From Sporothrix humicola (taxonomy: Eukaryota; Ascomycota; Sordariomycetes; Ophiostomatales; Ophiostomataceae), in NCBI GenBank assembly GCA_021396245.1, contig WNYE01000034.1, forward strand, positions 310,001-374,000: a stretch of DNA of 64,000 nucleotides, given 5' to 3'. A model generated the notes under the pieces. The model was given only the letters and a program-made list of their open reading frames with translations. It had not been told where the DNA came from and did not search any database. A program made the position numbers and the translations under genes. Below, in pieces: positions 10,963-20,317 of the stretch (its first letter is position 1; every line of letters starts with the position of its first letter).

Positions 10963-11304
10963 ATGAAGAACATCCTCGGTGTGGCGTGCGCCCTCCTCTT
11001 GGCTGCACCCCTGGCCGTCTGCGAGGAGGTGCCTGACACGGCCCCGGTTGTCTACACGACCACCACCTCCACCCTCACAGACATAGAAACCGAAACGGAA
11101 ACCAAAACCAAAACCGTAACTTGGACAACGAATACGGTGCAGACACACTCGTACGAGACCACCGTCACCTTGGTTACAACGGCGTCGTTTTATGTGACAG
11201 AATCGTGGACGGTGGGCATCACGACCACTGTCACCGAGACAGTGACGGAGATCGAGACGGCAGCAGCCTCTACCCGCCGACCAGTTGGCGCCGACGAGCT
11301 CTAG
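10963..11304 (+). CDS. Small secreted Thr-rich protein, 113 aa
   Basis: The ATG at 10963 begins a textbook signal peptide (MKNILGVACALLLAAPLAVC, residues 1-20). A mature chain of about 90 residues follows, made almost wholly of Thr with Val, Glu, Tyr and Ser. It includes alternating acidic/basic runs (ETETETKTKT) and TVTETVTEIE. There is no second hydrophobic segment and no obvious GPI site. Such Thr-rich secreted chains are usually heavily O-mannosylated and found in the wall or medium; that is inference. An upstream in-frame start exists but would bury the signal peptide behind 32 residues, so it was not used. Not assignable to a named family. Confidence 0.65.
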   Translation: MKNILGVACALLLAAPLAVCEEVPDTAPVVYTTTTSTLTDIETETETKTKTVTWTTNTVQTHSYETTVTLVTTASFYVTESWTVGITTTVTETVTEIETAAASTRRPVGADEL

Positions 11305-11551
11305 GGCGGCAGGGTGCGCGTGTGGGCGACAAGGCCCGCGGATGGTGTGGGGATCTGGGAATTGGAGTGAACACGGTGAGGATGTAGGAGGAAGGAGACG
11401 GGGTGCGCGAGGCCCTTGGAGAAATGAATAAAAGGCCAATTGCTGGCTGTTACCATAAGGATGCGCAATTGTGTTTTCATCTCTGTCCGTGAGAACAAGT
11501 GTGTACAAGATCGAAAAGTGAAACTAACAAGTTCCACAGGGCGCGGACTAT

Positions 11552-12458
11552 CTATCCAGTAAACAGAGCCCTCAGCCGCTCTCTCAGCCCCGACCAGCTC
11601 GAAATGGAGGGTGCTCCGCCGCCGTCTCTTGGTCTTTCGCGCTGATCCGCCCAGGACCGGCTAGGTGCGGGTGGTAGATTTTGCAGATTTTGCAGATTTT
11701 GCATTTCTTCGTCTCTTTTCCTCCATTTTTCCATCTCTACCTCGCGAAGCTCGCGGGTCCATGTAACATCATACTGCGCAAAGTCAATGTAATCCTGCGC
11801 CACCCACTCGGCACAAGCCTCGACAGCCAACGACGACCGCACGAACCTGGGCAGGAAACGGTTCATAATGTCGGGCCACGCCTGGACGGCCGGCAGGTAT
11901 GACTCGTACGGCGTGGCGTGCATCACCGTATTGGCGGCATACAGCAACTTTTGCATCTTGAGCGACGCTATGGCAGCGGCCTGGTCCGCGTATCCCGCGC
12001 CCATCGAGCGCACATTCGCAACAGCCCGCGCATGGCACCGGTGCTGCACCACCCTGTACGCGGCCGTCTCCACCGGCGTCGACGATGACGGCACCGGGTC
12101 GCCGTTGTTGTCGACCAGCACGGGCCCGATGCCCGCCAGCAAGCGCAGATTCTCGCGCTCGCTCGAGCCAGTCAAACAGCGTGTCGTGGGCCTCGGGGTC
12201 GTGGAAGCGCAGGGCAGCGTCGTGGGCGTCGGCGACGGCGGCGGCGATGCTGTCGAGCACGAAATTGGCCTCTTCGTCGACGGGGCCCATGGTGGCAAAG
12301 GAGAGCGAGGGGGGAGGTCGAGAAACGGGACTTTGATTTTGATTTTGATTTTCGTGGGGGCCGTCGGGCCGGTGGTTGACGGTAATGTCGCTGGCCGCGT
12401 CGTCAATGTCGTCCACTTCATCAACAGACGGCTCGTCTGGGCATTTATTAGAGGCCAT
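11552..12458 (-). pseudogene. Frameshifted gene, possibly distant FPGDGY relative
   Basis: Two long overlapping frames on the minus strand make one plausible protein only if the frame changes near 12157-12164. The N-terminal part starts at ATG 12458 (acidic MASNKCPDEPSVDEVDDIDD, then DTLFDWLE). The C-terminal part in the other frame runs from about RENLRLLAGIGP to a stop at 11552. It contains LPAVQAWPDIMNRFLPRF, which resembles the C-terminal AWT block of protein B, and a NLQ repeat near the end. The switch point coincides with a perfect 4-base tandem repeat GCTCGCTC, so a 4-bp duplication is the simplest cause. It could also be an assembly error. No canonical intron explains it. Function unknown. 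Confidence 0.55.
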
Positions 12459-12758
12459 GCTTCGCGTTATTAGATGACAGTATCAAAGGTCAGGGACGGA
12501 ATAAACGTCGACAAGACCAAGGATGTATTGACAAAAAGAGGTGCGGACTTGTAGGAAGGTAATATGGAAGGATGCAAAGATCAAAATCGTCTGATAAATC
12601 AAATACCATTTATACGAATATCGGATGTTAGTCAATGGCTGGTATTTATCCAACGAAATAAGAAAAAAGACAAAAAAAACCTAGCCTGACCCTTTAAGGG
12701 TATTAGGCGCAACCCTGAATATTTGAGGACTTGCTCGGCTGGCTGCGGTGAGCTGCAT

Positions 12759-13690
12759 ATGTCTGTCTTTGGGCTTTCTTACCGGAACGGAACGCTGACC
12801 GAGGTCGCACACCACAGCACTGAGCTAGTAGGCAAAGCCACGGCAATGAGCGTGGACGCAATTTGTCCCTACACATTTGTAGTCCTCGACGGTCGAATCT
12901 TCCCTGCAGTGCACGGGCCCGACAATTGCGCCGTTACAGTGTTACCCGTCAACCTCGTGAAGGGCAAGTTCCCGGGCGGGTGGCTCCGCCGCTTGACGGT
13001 ATTCATACGAGCCTCGGACAGTTTCGCAGCGGGGGAGATCAACGCGGCGCAGTATTTAGAGGCTAAGAAAGAGTTCTTGGAGGCATGCGGCCAGATCCGG
13101 GTCGTTGCAATCAAGTCCCACATGCTGCGTAAGAGAAGAGCTGGCGAGGCGAGGAAGGCGGGCTCTGACCCCGTGGATGATGCGCCTGAACCGCACGCGA
13201 GAAAAGTGCAGCGGGCTGGACGACACCGTGGACGGCTGGCAGGGGCTCTGCCTCGAGGCAATTTTTCAGTTTTGTCTCAGGCGCTCGACGACCGCGACAG
13301 ACGGGTTCTGGCCCGCCGAGGTTAAGTCTGGTTAAAAAAAGAAATACCGAGAGCTGCTGGGCCTTCTTATCGTAATTACTAATTCCCACCCCTTGTGCCT
13401 CTCTTCCTCTTTCGGGCATCGACTACACGGTCGGCCTATGCGCATAGGCTGGCCGCCGCGCAGCACAACAATCGCCGACGGGCGACAGGAATGACTCGTT
13501 GAATAACTTCGTGGCAGAAACGTGGGCGACAAACTTCATGCGAGGCAATATAGAAGGTAACGAGTACGATATTATCGAGCGTTACGCGAGGGAGCTCTCG
13601 CCGCCCCTGTCAGGAAAGGAGGTATGTTATGGAATGGAAGAATCCACACACGTTTTGCCAATGTTCGTTCCCGTAACAGAACATTGATTT
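12759..13690 (+). pseudogene. Decayed gene of unknown function
   Basis: The best-looking protein pieces lie in different frames of the same strand. From ATG 12759 a frame reads MSVFGLSYRNGTLTEVAHHS and on to about 13190. The more protein-like continuation (GLDDTVDGWQGLCLEAIFQF) is in the next frame up to 13335. After a gap, another open piece (NNFVAETWATNFMRGNIEG, about 13502-13630) follows. No introns with good borders were found between them. The mixed frames, the T-rich microsatellite right after and the lack of any full-length frame suggest a relic. A multi-exon gene with unusual splice sites is the alternative. Confidence 0.35.
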
Positions 13691-13751
13691 TCTTTTTTTC
13701 TTTTTTTCTTTTTTTCTTTTTTTCTTTTTTTCTTTTTTTCTTTTCTTTTCC
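13687..13751 (+). repeat. (TTTTTTTC)n microsatellite
   Basis: Pyrimidine microsatellite with runs of seven T separated by single C, about 65 bp, between a decayed gene and the 3' end of the fucosidase gene. Confidence 0.9.
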
Positions 13752-13834
13752 TTGCGTGGTCATCTGGCCAGCATATCAATATCTGACTGGCGTACTTCTT
13801 CCTTGAATTGCCAAGCTAAACCCGGCAACACTTA

Positions 13835-13925
13835 CAACTCCTACGAGCCTCTCACAACAGGCCATATTTCATGGGACGCTAAATTCAAACACAGTTTATT
13901 CGCTTTATTTATTTACATTTTGCTG
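13835..13925 (-). repeat. Dispersed repeat, copy 1 (about 90 bp)
   Basis: Read on the minus strand, this matches 37255-37345 on the plus strand. Shared blocks in order are AGCGAATAAA, CGTCCCATGAAATA, GGCCT and TGTGAGAGGCTCG. It lies just past the fucosidase stop, probably inside its 3' untranslated region. Confidence 0.65.
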
Positions 13926-13933
13926 TGAGCTCC

Positions 13934-16336
13934 CTACCAGGAACCCGACAACTTGACAGACTGACCCGGCTGCAGCGTGACAGTGGTCTCGCCACTTCCG
14001 CTCTGCAGTCTCGAGGCAGAGATGCGGACTGTGCGTGTTTGTGCATCGCCAACTTTTTCGGAAAGAGAGAGGACCGCCTCGACCAGCTTGCCGTCTTTCC
14101 ATGACAAAAGGTCGACGGTGATGCCGCCGCGTGCACGGAGACCCTTGACACTGCCCTCCTTCTCCCAGGCGGGAAGGAGGGTGGGCAGCAGGTCGATGGT
14201 GTCGGGAACATGGCTCTGGACGAGCATCTCGGCGACGGCAGCCGTGAAGCCAAAGTTGCCGTCGATCTGGAAGGGGGGGTGTGTCGTGAAGAGGGAGTTG
14301 AGAACGAGGTTGGACAGCATTTTCTGGATGCCGTTCTGGGCAGACTGTGCGTCTCTGAGGCGGGCGTACTGGCACAGGATCCAGGCGAGGGACCAGCTGG
14401 TGTGGCCGCCGCCGCCGGCCAGGCGGCGCTGCAGCGTAATAGCAGCCGCCTTTTTGATCTCGTCGGTCTGCATGTTGGGCGACGTGCCGGGGTAGACGCC
14501 CCAGAGGTGGGAGATGTGGCGGTGTCCGGGCTCAGCCTCTTCGACGTCGTCGATCCACTCCATGACCTGGCCGTGCTTGCCGATCTGCGGGGTGGGCAGC
14601 TTGGCGAGGACGGCGGCGAAGTTGACGTCAGCAAAGTCCGCAGTGGCGTCCTTCCCGAGGAGGTTGCCCGCCTCCACAACGGCCGAGAACAGCTGCGTGA
14701 GAATCTGGCCGTCCCAGGCAGGACCGGCACAGACGGACGCAACAGTCTCTGTGCCCAGGACATAGTACGAGTTCTCGGCCGAAGAAGAGGGGCTGGTGAC
14801 GAGCTTGCCGTCGCGCTCGACCAAAAAGTCGACAAAAAAGAGGGCAGCCGAGGCCATGAGGGGGTACGCCCGCTTCAAGAACGTCAGGTCCCGTCCAAAC
14901 TGGTAGTGTTCCCACAGGTGGGTCATGAACCAGGCGCCTGACAAGTTCCAGAACGAACACTGCGGCGCATCGTCCTGGGGAGCGGTGTCGGCCCAGATGT
15001 CGGTGTTGTGGTGCATGACCCAACCGCGGCAGCCGTACATGTCCTGGGCTGTGCGGGTGCCTCTTTTCGCCACGCGCTCCAAGAAGGAGAAAAGAACATC
15101 GTGCGTCTCTGGCAGGTTCGTGACCTCGGCCGGCCAGTAGTTCATCTGAATATTAATGTTGATGGTGTACTTTGAGCCCCAGACGGGCATGTGGTCGCGG
15201 TTCCAGATGCCCTGGAGGTTGGCGGGGAGGCCGGACAGCGAGCAGCTAATGAGGAGATAGCGGCCAAAGTGGAACAGGAGGGCAGACAGGCCGTTGTCGA
15301 TCTTTCCGGCCTTGACGTTGGCGATGCGCTGGTCGAGGGGGACGAGGGACTGGCCGTCGTCGGTTGGGAGTGTGAGTTCGACGCGTTTGTAGAGAGCACC
15401 GAACGCGGCGACGTGGGAGTCCCGCAGACTCTTCCAGCCTTTCGACAGACCCTTCTGGGCAGCAGCTGCCAGTCTGTCCTGTACAGCACCACCAGCACTG
15501 GCGTTGCGGAATGTTGTCTCGCCCGAGATGAGCACGACGACACGGCTGCCGGCAGGGGCATCCACCGTAATGTGCGCCCCTGACGTATCAACATCCGCCG
15601 TCTTGTCGTCGCCGTCCACAAACACCCTGACGCCCAGAGCGTATTCGACCGCGCCGCCGCCGCCCATGCTGCCGGTGATCATCTGCCCACCCTCGATTTC
15701 GAGCTGCGCATCAAACCGCTGGTTGATCGCGCGGTCCCACTCGGGGTGGTCGCCTCTATTCAAACGGATCTTGAAGGAGACGGGGGCGTCTTCCGACTCG
15801 ACCGACAGCACCATGACCTCATCGGGGATGCTCGAAAAGATCTCGCGGCGGTAGTGCGCGCCGCGGTACTTGTAGTCGACGGAGGAGATGCCTGTCCCCA
15901 AGTCGAGCTCGCGGCGGTACTCCACCGCACTTTGGGTCAGGTCGTGGCTGAACAGATTCTCAAACATGGGGATGCCCGACACACGGACGTCGTCGCCGGC
16001 GGGGTCGGCGCCGTGGCCGAACGTCAGGTAGACGTCGCCGAGCGGCTCGTAGTGGCGGAGAGAACGGGGGCGGGACGTCATACTTTTCAAGACCAAGGCT
16101 TCAGCCTCGCGCAGTCGTCCGGCGTCAATCAACTCTCTGATCTTGGGAAGGGACTCTTTGGCCTTTGGGTTCACCCGCTCCTGCGGCCCGCCGTACCAGA
16201 CGGAATCTTCATTCACCCACAAGCGCTCGACGTCTGTCGTGCCGCGCACCATGGCGCCGAGCCGGCCGTTGCCAATGGGCGTGGCATCGTCCCAGAGGTT
16301 GGCGGGCTTGTCGTAGTAGAGCGTGTGTTCGGCCAT
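13934..16336 (-). CDS. GH95 alpha-L-fucosidase, predicted intracellular
   Basis: Glycoside hydrolase family 95 enzyme, 800 aa, a usual length. It would release L-fucose from fucosylated glycans by an inverting mechanism (family knowledge: 1,2-alpha-L-fucosidase, some members act on L-galactosides). Visible family features are the N-terminal PIGNGRLGAMVRG and LWVNEDSVWYGGP; the Asn-containing IQMNYWPAEVTNLPE near residue 398; SPSSSAENSYYV with the predicted catalytic Glu near 521; and QIDGNFGFTAAVAEMLVQS with the predicted catalytic Asp near 691. The chosen start MAEHTLYYDKP at 16336 matches the family start; the in-frame upstream ATG adds 22 residues that are not a convincing signal peptide. 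A cytosolic location is therefore inferred. It lies next to a regulator and three fucose-type metabolic genes, which supports fucose over galactose as the product. Confidence 0.9.
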   Translation of the reverse strand: MAEHTLYYDKPANLWDDATPIGNGRLGAMVRGTTDVERLWVNEDSVWYGGPQERVNPKAKESLPKIRELIDAGRLREAEALVLKSMTSRPRSLRHYEPLGDVYLTFGHGADPAGDDVRVSGIPMFENLFSHDLTQSAVEYRRELDLGTGISSVDYKYRGAHYRREIFSSIPDEVMVLSVESEDAPVSFKIRLNRGDHPEWDRAINQRFDAQLEIEGGQMITGSMGGGGAVEYALGVRVFVDGDDKTADVDTSGAHITVDAPAGSRVVVLISGETTFRNASAGGAVQDRLAAAAQKGLSKGWKSLRDSHVAAFGALYKRVELTLPTDDGQSLVPLDQRIANVKAGKIDNGLSALLFHFGRYLLISCSLSGLPANLQGIWNRDHMPVWGSKYTININIQMNYWPAEVTNLPETHDVLFSFLERVAKRGTRTAQDMYGCRGWVMHHNTDIWADTAPQDDAPQCSFWNLSGAWFMTHLWEHYQFGRDLTFLKRAYPLMASAALFFVDFLVERDGKLVTSPSSSAENSYYVLGTETVASVCAGPAWDGQILTQLFSAVVEAGNLLGKDATADFADVNFAAVLAKLPTPQIGKHGQVMEWIDDVEEAEPGHRHISHLWGVYPGTSPNMQTDEIKKAAAITLQRRLAGGGGHTSWSLAWILCQYARLRDAQSAQNGIQKMLSNLVLNSLFTTHPPFQIDGNFGFTAAVAEMLVQSHVPDTIDLLPTLLPAWEKEGSVKGLRARGGITVDLLSWKDGKLVEAVLSLSEKVGDAQTRTVRISASRLQSGSGETTVTLQPGQSVKLSGSW

Positions 16337-16869
16337 GGCGGAGGTGCGTAGCAGTAGATGGTTTGAGAGTTGCGTGGCAGAAAGAATGTGTTTGGTGTTC
16401 ACGACAAGACTGACTACACCTTGTTATCAAATATCCCCAGATTGACCAGATTGACCAGACTGACACAATGTACCCCGCACGACTCCGATCGAGGACATGG
16501 CAAATAAATCAACATGACGATGGAGGAGGTGGATGTTCATGTGGATGTCGACTGTCAATGGTCGACGCCAAGGAGTGGAGTTCGAGGCTAGCCCAGAAAT
16601 TAGGAGACAAAATGACGAGACGGGTAATTTGAATGAGCCGTGTCACTACAAACTACTGAGGACTAACGAGGAAATTACGAGAAAATACCAGGCGGGTGTT
16701 TAATGTTGACCAACAGAAATGAGACAAAAACGAGAGACCGAAAAGAACCGTCGTCTCAAAAACACACAACAATAGCCAGTCAATTAAGAACAGAATGAAT
16801 CATGTGTGCAGCTGGTATTTACAATTTTATTTTATTTGAATTTATTACATTCTATTGTCCTACCCCACA
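16337..16869. promoter_or_regulatory. Fucosidase promoter and regulator 3' end
   Basis: 533-bp spacer between two same-strand genes. It holds no open frame of interest. It must contain the fucosidase promoter and the regulator's 3' end; no specific site was recognised. Confidence 0.5.
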
Positions 16870-19056
16870 TCACACGGCCAGCCCCGTAAAGCCGTTGCTC
16901 CACCGGTAGAGCGAGAGCGCCCTGCGTCGCGCCTGGCCCTCGTCGACGTGGACGTGCGTGTGTGATGTGTTGCCGCGGCGGACGCTGTTGAGCGTAGACC
17001 TTAAAGCTTTGCGGAACTGCTTCTGAAACTCCGTGTTCAGCGTGACCACACACACCTCGTGCGCGCGGATAATGGTCTCGCAGGCGCGCTCGACGGACTC
17101 GTTGAGGCCGACCTGGGGCATGCGGTCGGCAAAAAGTAAAAGGATGAAGCTGCCGTGAAGTAAATAGATGCCGAACAAATAAGGCATGAAGGCGAGTTCG
17201 GGGTCACACTTTAGAATGCGCGACACAGCATCGGACGCCGCAATCGAATGGGCGGCACACTTTGTAAACCCCGGCGACGCGATCCAGCCGTCCTTGTTGT
17301 CGAGCATGGACACGGCGTCCCACTTGCCGTGGAGGAGGACGTGCAGGACGTGGAGGATGAAAGTGCTGTAGGCGGTCACCAGCCGTAATGTTTGAGACGG
17401 TGACGAAACTGAGTTGGAAAACGACTCTGGGCTGGAGACATCCATCTGTCCAGACGACGACGACGGGTCCAGGTCGACTAGACTCTGCGCGTAGTCGTCG
17501 AGGACGCGTTCGACGAGCTCCGTGTTGTCGGCTACGCTGCGACTGGTGCCGAACCGGGGATGGCATTTTTGGCGGTGTAGCAAGATCACGTCCCCCAGGA
17601 TGGTCATCAACGGCAAAAAATACTCGAAAAAGCCGGTGCCTGTGGCCACCGTCGGCGGTCCAAACAGCCGCGTTGTCTGTACGCCCACTGCACCCGTCTC
17701 CTCCCACACGGCGTCTGGCAGTGGTCGGTACAGCTGGCACTCGTCGTCCAGGATGGCCAGCGGTGAGTTGAACGACAGACATAGGTGGCGGTCCAGACAG
17801 AACAGGAGCCAAAAGACGCGCCGGTTTTCCTCCTGTACCTCGGCAGCGCTGAGCCCCAGCCGTTCCGCCATGCACGACCGGCAGATGCACGTCGCGTGAC
17901 GCGAGCAGGCCAGCGACGAGGCGTCAGCCTCGTCTTCTTCGTCGACGCCGACATCCTCCCGGTTGAGACCGAGTGACCTCGCCAACCTTAACGCCCTGTC
18001 CCACCACCGGAAGCAGTCCGTCTTGCAGTCACCGCCCGAGACCACAATCGTGATCAGTATGAGTACGAGCACGTCGTCGATGTTCCGTTCTCGGGTGTTT
18101 TGGTCCTCGCTGCGCTCGTTTTCGGCAATGAGGTCGAACATAACTTGCCGCAGCTCTGTACACACCCGCGCCTTTTGGCTCGGCAGGAGGAACAGACTGT
18201 CGGCCGCCTGGGCACTGGTCCACAGCATTGTGGCGAGGAGGGCGAGACTTGTACGGCGAGGATTCACCGACCGCAAGACCGACTCCCTCCGCAGCACCCT
18301 TGTGAGAATGTACGGCGACGCGCATTGGAAGAGGGAGAGCGAACCGCCCGGCTCGACAAAGTAGAGCTGCAGGAGTTCACTCGCCAGGTCGGCATCGATG
18401 ATGCGGTCGAGGCGGGGAAGGAGAGGCTCGAGGCAGGTAAAGCGGGGGCGAGATCGTGATCGTGGTGGACGACTCAGAGAAGACTGTGGAGGGCGTTGTG
18501 TCGAAAAGGAGACGCGGTGGTTGGACGGCGAGACGACGCCGACAGTCGACTGTGGACTCGGGCCTTGGGCGTGTGGGCTTTGCTGGGAGCTAGGATGAGG
18601 ACTGTGTGGACTGGGTGCAACAACCTGTGGGCTCGGTGCCTCGCGGTACCAGTAGTATGGGTCGGTCGTGGCGGTAGTGGCTGATATCGAAATGTCCGCG
18701 CCGTGGGCGTGGCCGTTCTGGCCATTCAGTGGCAGGCTGGAATATTGGTGACCATTCTCATGTCCACTCTCATGTCCATGTCCATTACTCTGCCCACCAT
18801 TCTGCCCAGCGTCTGCCACGCCCTTTGGAATTCCATTTCCCGGCTTGCGCCCTCGCTTGGCAACATGCCGCGCATAACAACAGCTGCGGCTGTACTCTTC
18901 ACAGCGGCGGCAAGGCTGTCTTCCATCACACCTGGCCCTCAGGCTGGAGCACGCGTCGCACGCCCGCCGCGTTCTGCGACGGCCTCCGATCGTCGGGCCA
19001 GGACTTGCCGAGACCGAGGCAGGAGGTTCGAGTTCCACCGTCTCGTGTGTGGTCAT
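16870..19056 (-). CDS. XlnR-type Zn2Cys6 transcription factor
   Basis: 728 aa from ATG 19056 (MTTHETVELE). The binuclear zinc cluster is at residues 33-60 with spacing C-x2-C-x6-C-x5-C-x2-C-x6-C. It is preceded by RRRTRRACDAC and followed by a basic KRGRK segment, an arrangement like the XlnR/AraR group of sugar regulators. A Gln/Ser/Pro- and His/Gly/Asn-rich linker follows. The middle homology domain (Fungal_trans) includes RWWDRALRLARSLGL and RRVFWLLFCLDRHLCLSFNS, again reminiscent of XlnR. This would be a nuclear, sugar-responsive activator. Its position between the fucosidase and the L-fuconate dehydratase makes it the likely pathway regulator; that is inference from context. The gene appears to be a single exon. 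Confidence 0.85.
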   Translation of the reverse strand: MTTHETVELEPPASVSASPGPTIGGRRRTRRACDACSSLRARCDGRQPCRRCEEYSRSCCYARHVAKRGRKPGNGIPKGVADAGQNGGQSNGHGHESGHENGHQYSSLPLNGQNGHAHGADISISATTATTDPYYWYREAPSPQVVAPSPHSPHPSSQQSPHAQGPSPQSTVGVVSPSNHRVSFSTQRPPQSSLSRPPRSRSRPRFTCLEPLLPRLDRIIDADLASELLQLYFVEPGGSLSLFQCASPYILTRVLRRESVLRSVNPRRTSLALLATMLWTSAQAADSLFLLPSQKARVCTELRQVMFDLIAENERSEDQNTRERNIDDVLVLILITIVVSGGDCKTDCFRWWDRALRLARSLGLNREDVGVDEEDEADASSLACSRHATCICRSCMAERLGLSAAEVQEENRRVFWLLFCLDRHLCLSFNSPLAILDDECQLYRPLPDAVWEETGAVGVQTTRLFGPPTVATGTGFFEYFLPLMTILGDVILLHRQKCHPRFGTSRSVADNTELVERVLDDYAQSLVDLDPSSSSGQMDVSSPESFSNSVSSPSQTLRLVTAYSTFILHVLHVLLHGKWDAVSMLDNKDGWIASPGFTKCAAHSIAASDAVSRILKCDPELAFMPYLFGIYLLHGSFILLLFADRMPQVGLNESVERACETIIRAHEVCVVTLNTEFQKQFRKALRSTLNSVRRGNTSHTHVHVDEGQARRRALSLYRWSNGFTGLAV

Positions 19057-20317
19057 CTTTGGCGACGGCCTTGAACGGAAATATTCAATGTGATTGTGGC
19101 GACGTGATGCCAGTGATAACAATTTGTGGGGAGAAACGTGGAAAAGAAATGGAGATAACAAAACGTGGAGATGTCTGGGGAATGTGTAGCGATAGACGTC
19201 GGATGTCTGCCGGGACGAAAAACGTGGAGAAGGGGGAAGGAGAAAAAGAAACGAGGAGAGAAAACAAGAAACAAAGGAGCGCAGGGTATTTCGAATCGAG
19301 AGGAAAATTGGGTAATTGAGAGGGTAATTGAGGCTTTTGAGTAGAAGGGGGGAGAAGTACGCGAGAGGACGGAAAGTCCCTATTGCCCGTTCTGACGACG
19401 GGTAATTGGAAGGCGACGGCTAATAAAATTAAGCGGGAAAAAAGGGCTGTAACCTCCGCATGACTTTTTCCCTCCTCTCTTTTCTCCCCTATTTCTCCAC
19501 ATCCCCTCGTTCCCCCCTACCCCATCTCCAGGTATGCCCATGGTATCTCCAACAAATGGGGCAGCGATCGGCAGTGTCAGAAGTGCCTTTGACAGCCTAC
19601 GCGGGGTTTTACTTTGCACTTTTCTCCTGGGATTCTCCTGTTTTTCTACTTTGCACCCAGAATCAAGAATCCAGAATCCAGAATCATGCTCTTTCTTCCA
19701 CGAGATGCCCCAAACGACCCACGAAGCTACCGATTGAAGAGTCCCAATCTCCACGAGACAAATCTCCAAGTAAATGTCCCGACGGCAGAGCGGTCTCGTC
19801 GCCTTCCAAGGAGAAAGAGGGGAAACGAAGCAAAGGACGAAAAAGAGAACAGAAAAAAAGAACAAAAGGAAACTGCCGCGTCAGTTGGAGGTTGTTCCCA
19901 TGTGGCGTAATTGGCGCTATTATGGCAAGGAATCAGGCACTGAAGGGAAACTAATTAGCCTGCCGACGGGTATTTGGCGTTTTGGCCGACGCTTCATTTG
20001 AATTCTGTGTGCTGCAAAAGCTGAGTGGCACCGTCCGCTTAATTTACAGGACAGCCACGCGATCAGATGGAGCCTCTCCTCGTGACTTTTTGGGGTCATC
20101 CTCGGGGTCCATGTCTCCATTGTCGGAGTTCCTTTTCTCGGAGCAACTCTTATCGCAGCTCTTATCAGTTCGTCATTGCGAGGGGGACGTTCTTGAGTTT
20201 AGATAAATTTTATATAGATGCGGTAGACTGTAGTAATACTGTAATATTAATTGGATCAAGTCGGGCCAGCACATTAGATTGATTGCTTTGGTAAAGAACA
20301 TCTTCATCAACATCACA
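19057..20317. promoter_or_regulatory. Divergent spacer: regulator and fuconate dehydratase
   Basis: 1261-bp spacer between head-to-head genes. Open frames here (for example 19460-19954) are low-complexity and unsupported. Purine-rich DNA flanks the regulator start. A pair of TCGGAG words (about 20125 and 20142) lies about 180 bp before the dehydratase ATG; whether they bind anything is unknown. Confidence 0.45.

Noticed and set aside
14210..16351. Plus-strand frames up to 243 codons inside the fucosidase locus
   Set aside because: Antisense shadows; the minus-strand GH95 frame is continuous and motif-rich.
19460..19954. 164-codon frame in the regulator/dehydratase spacer
   Set aside because: Low-complexity Ser/Pro and Lys/Arg sequence without domains or conserved start; AT-rich purine tracts explain it.
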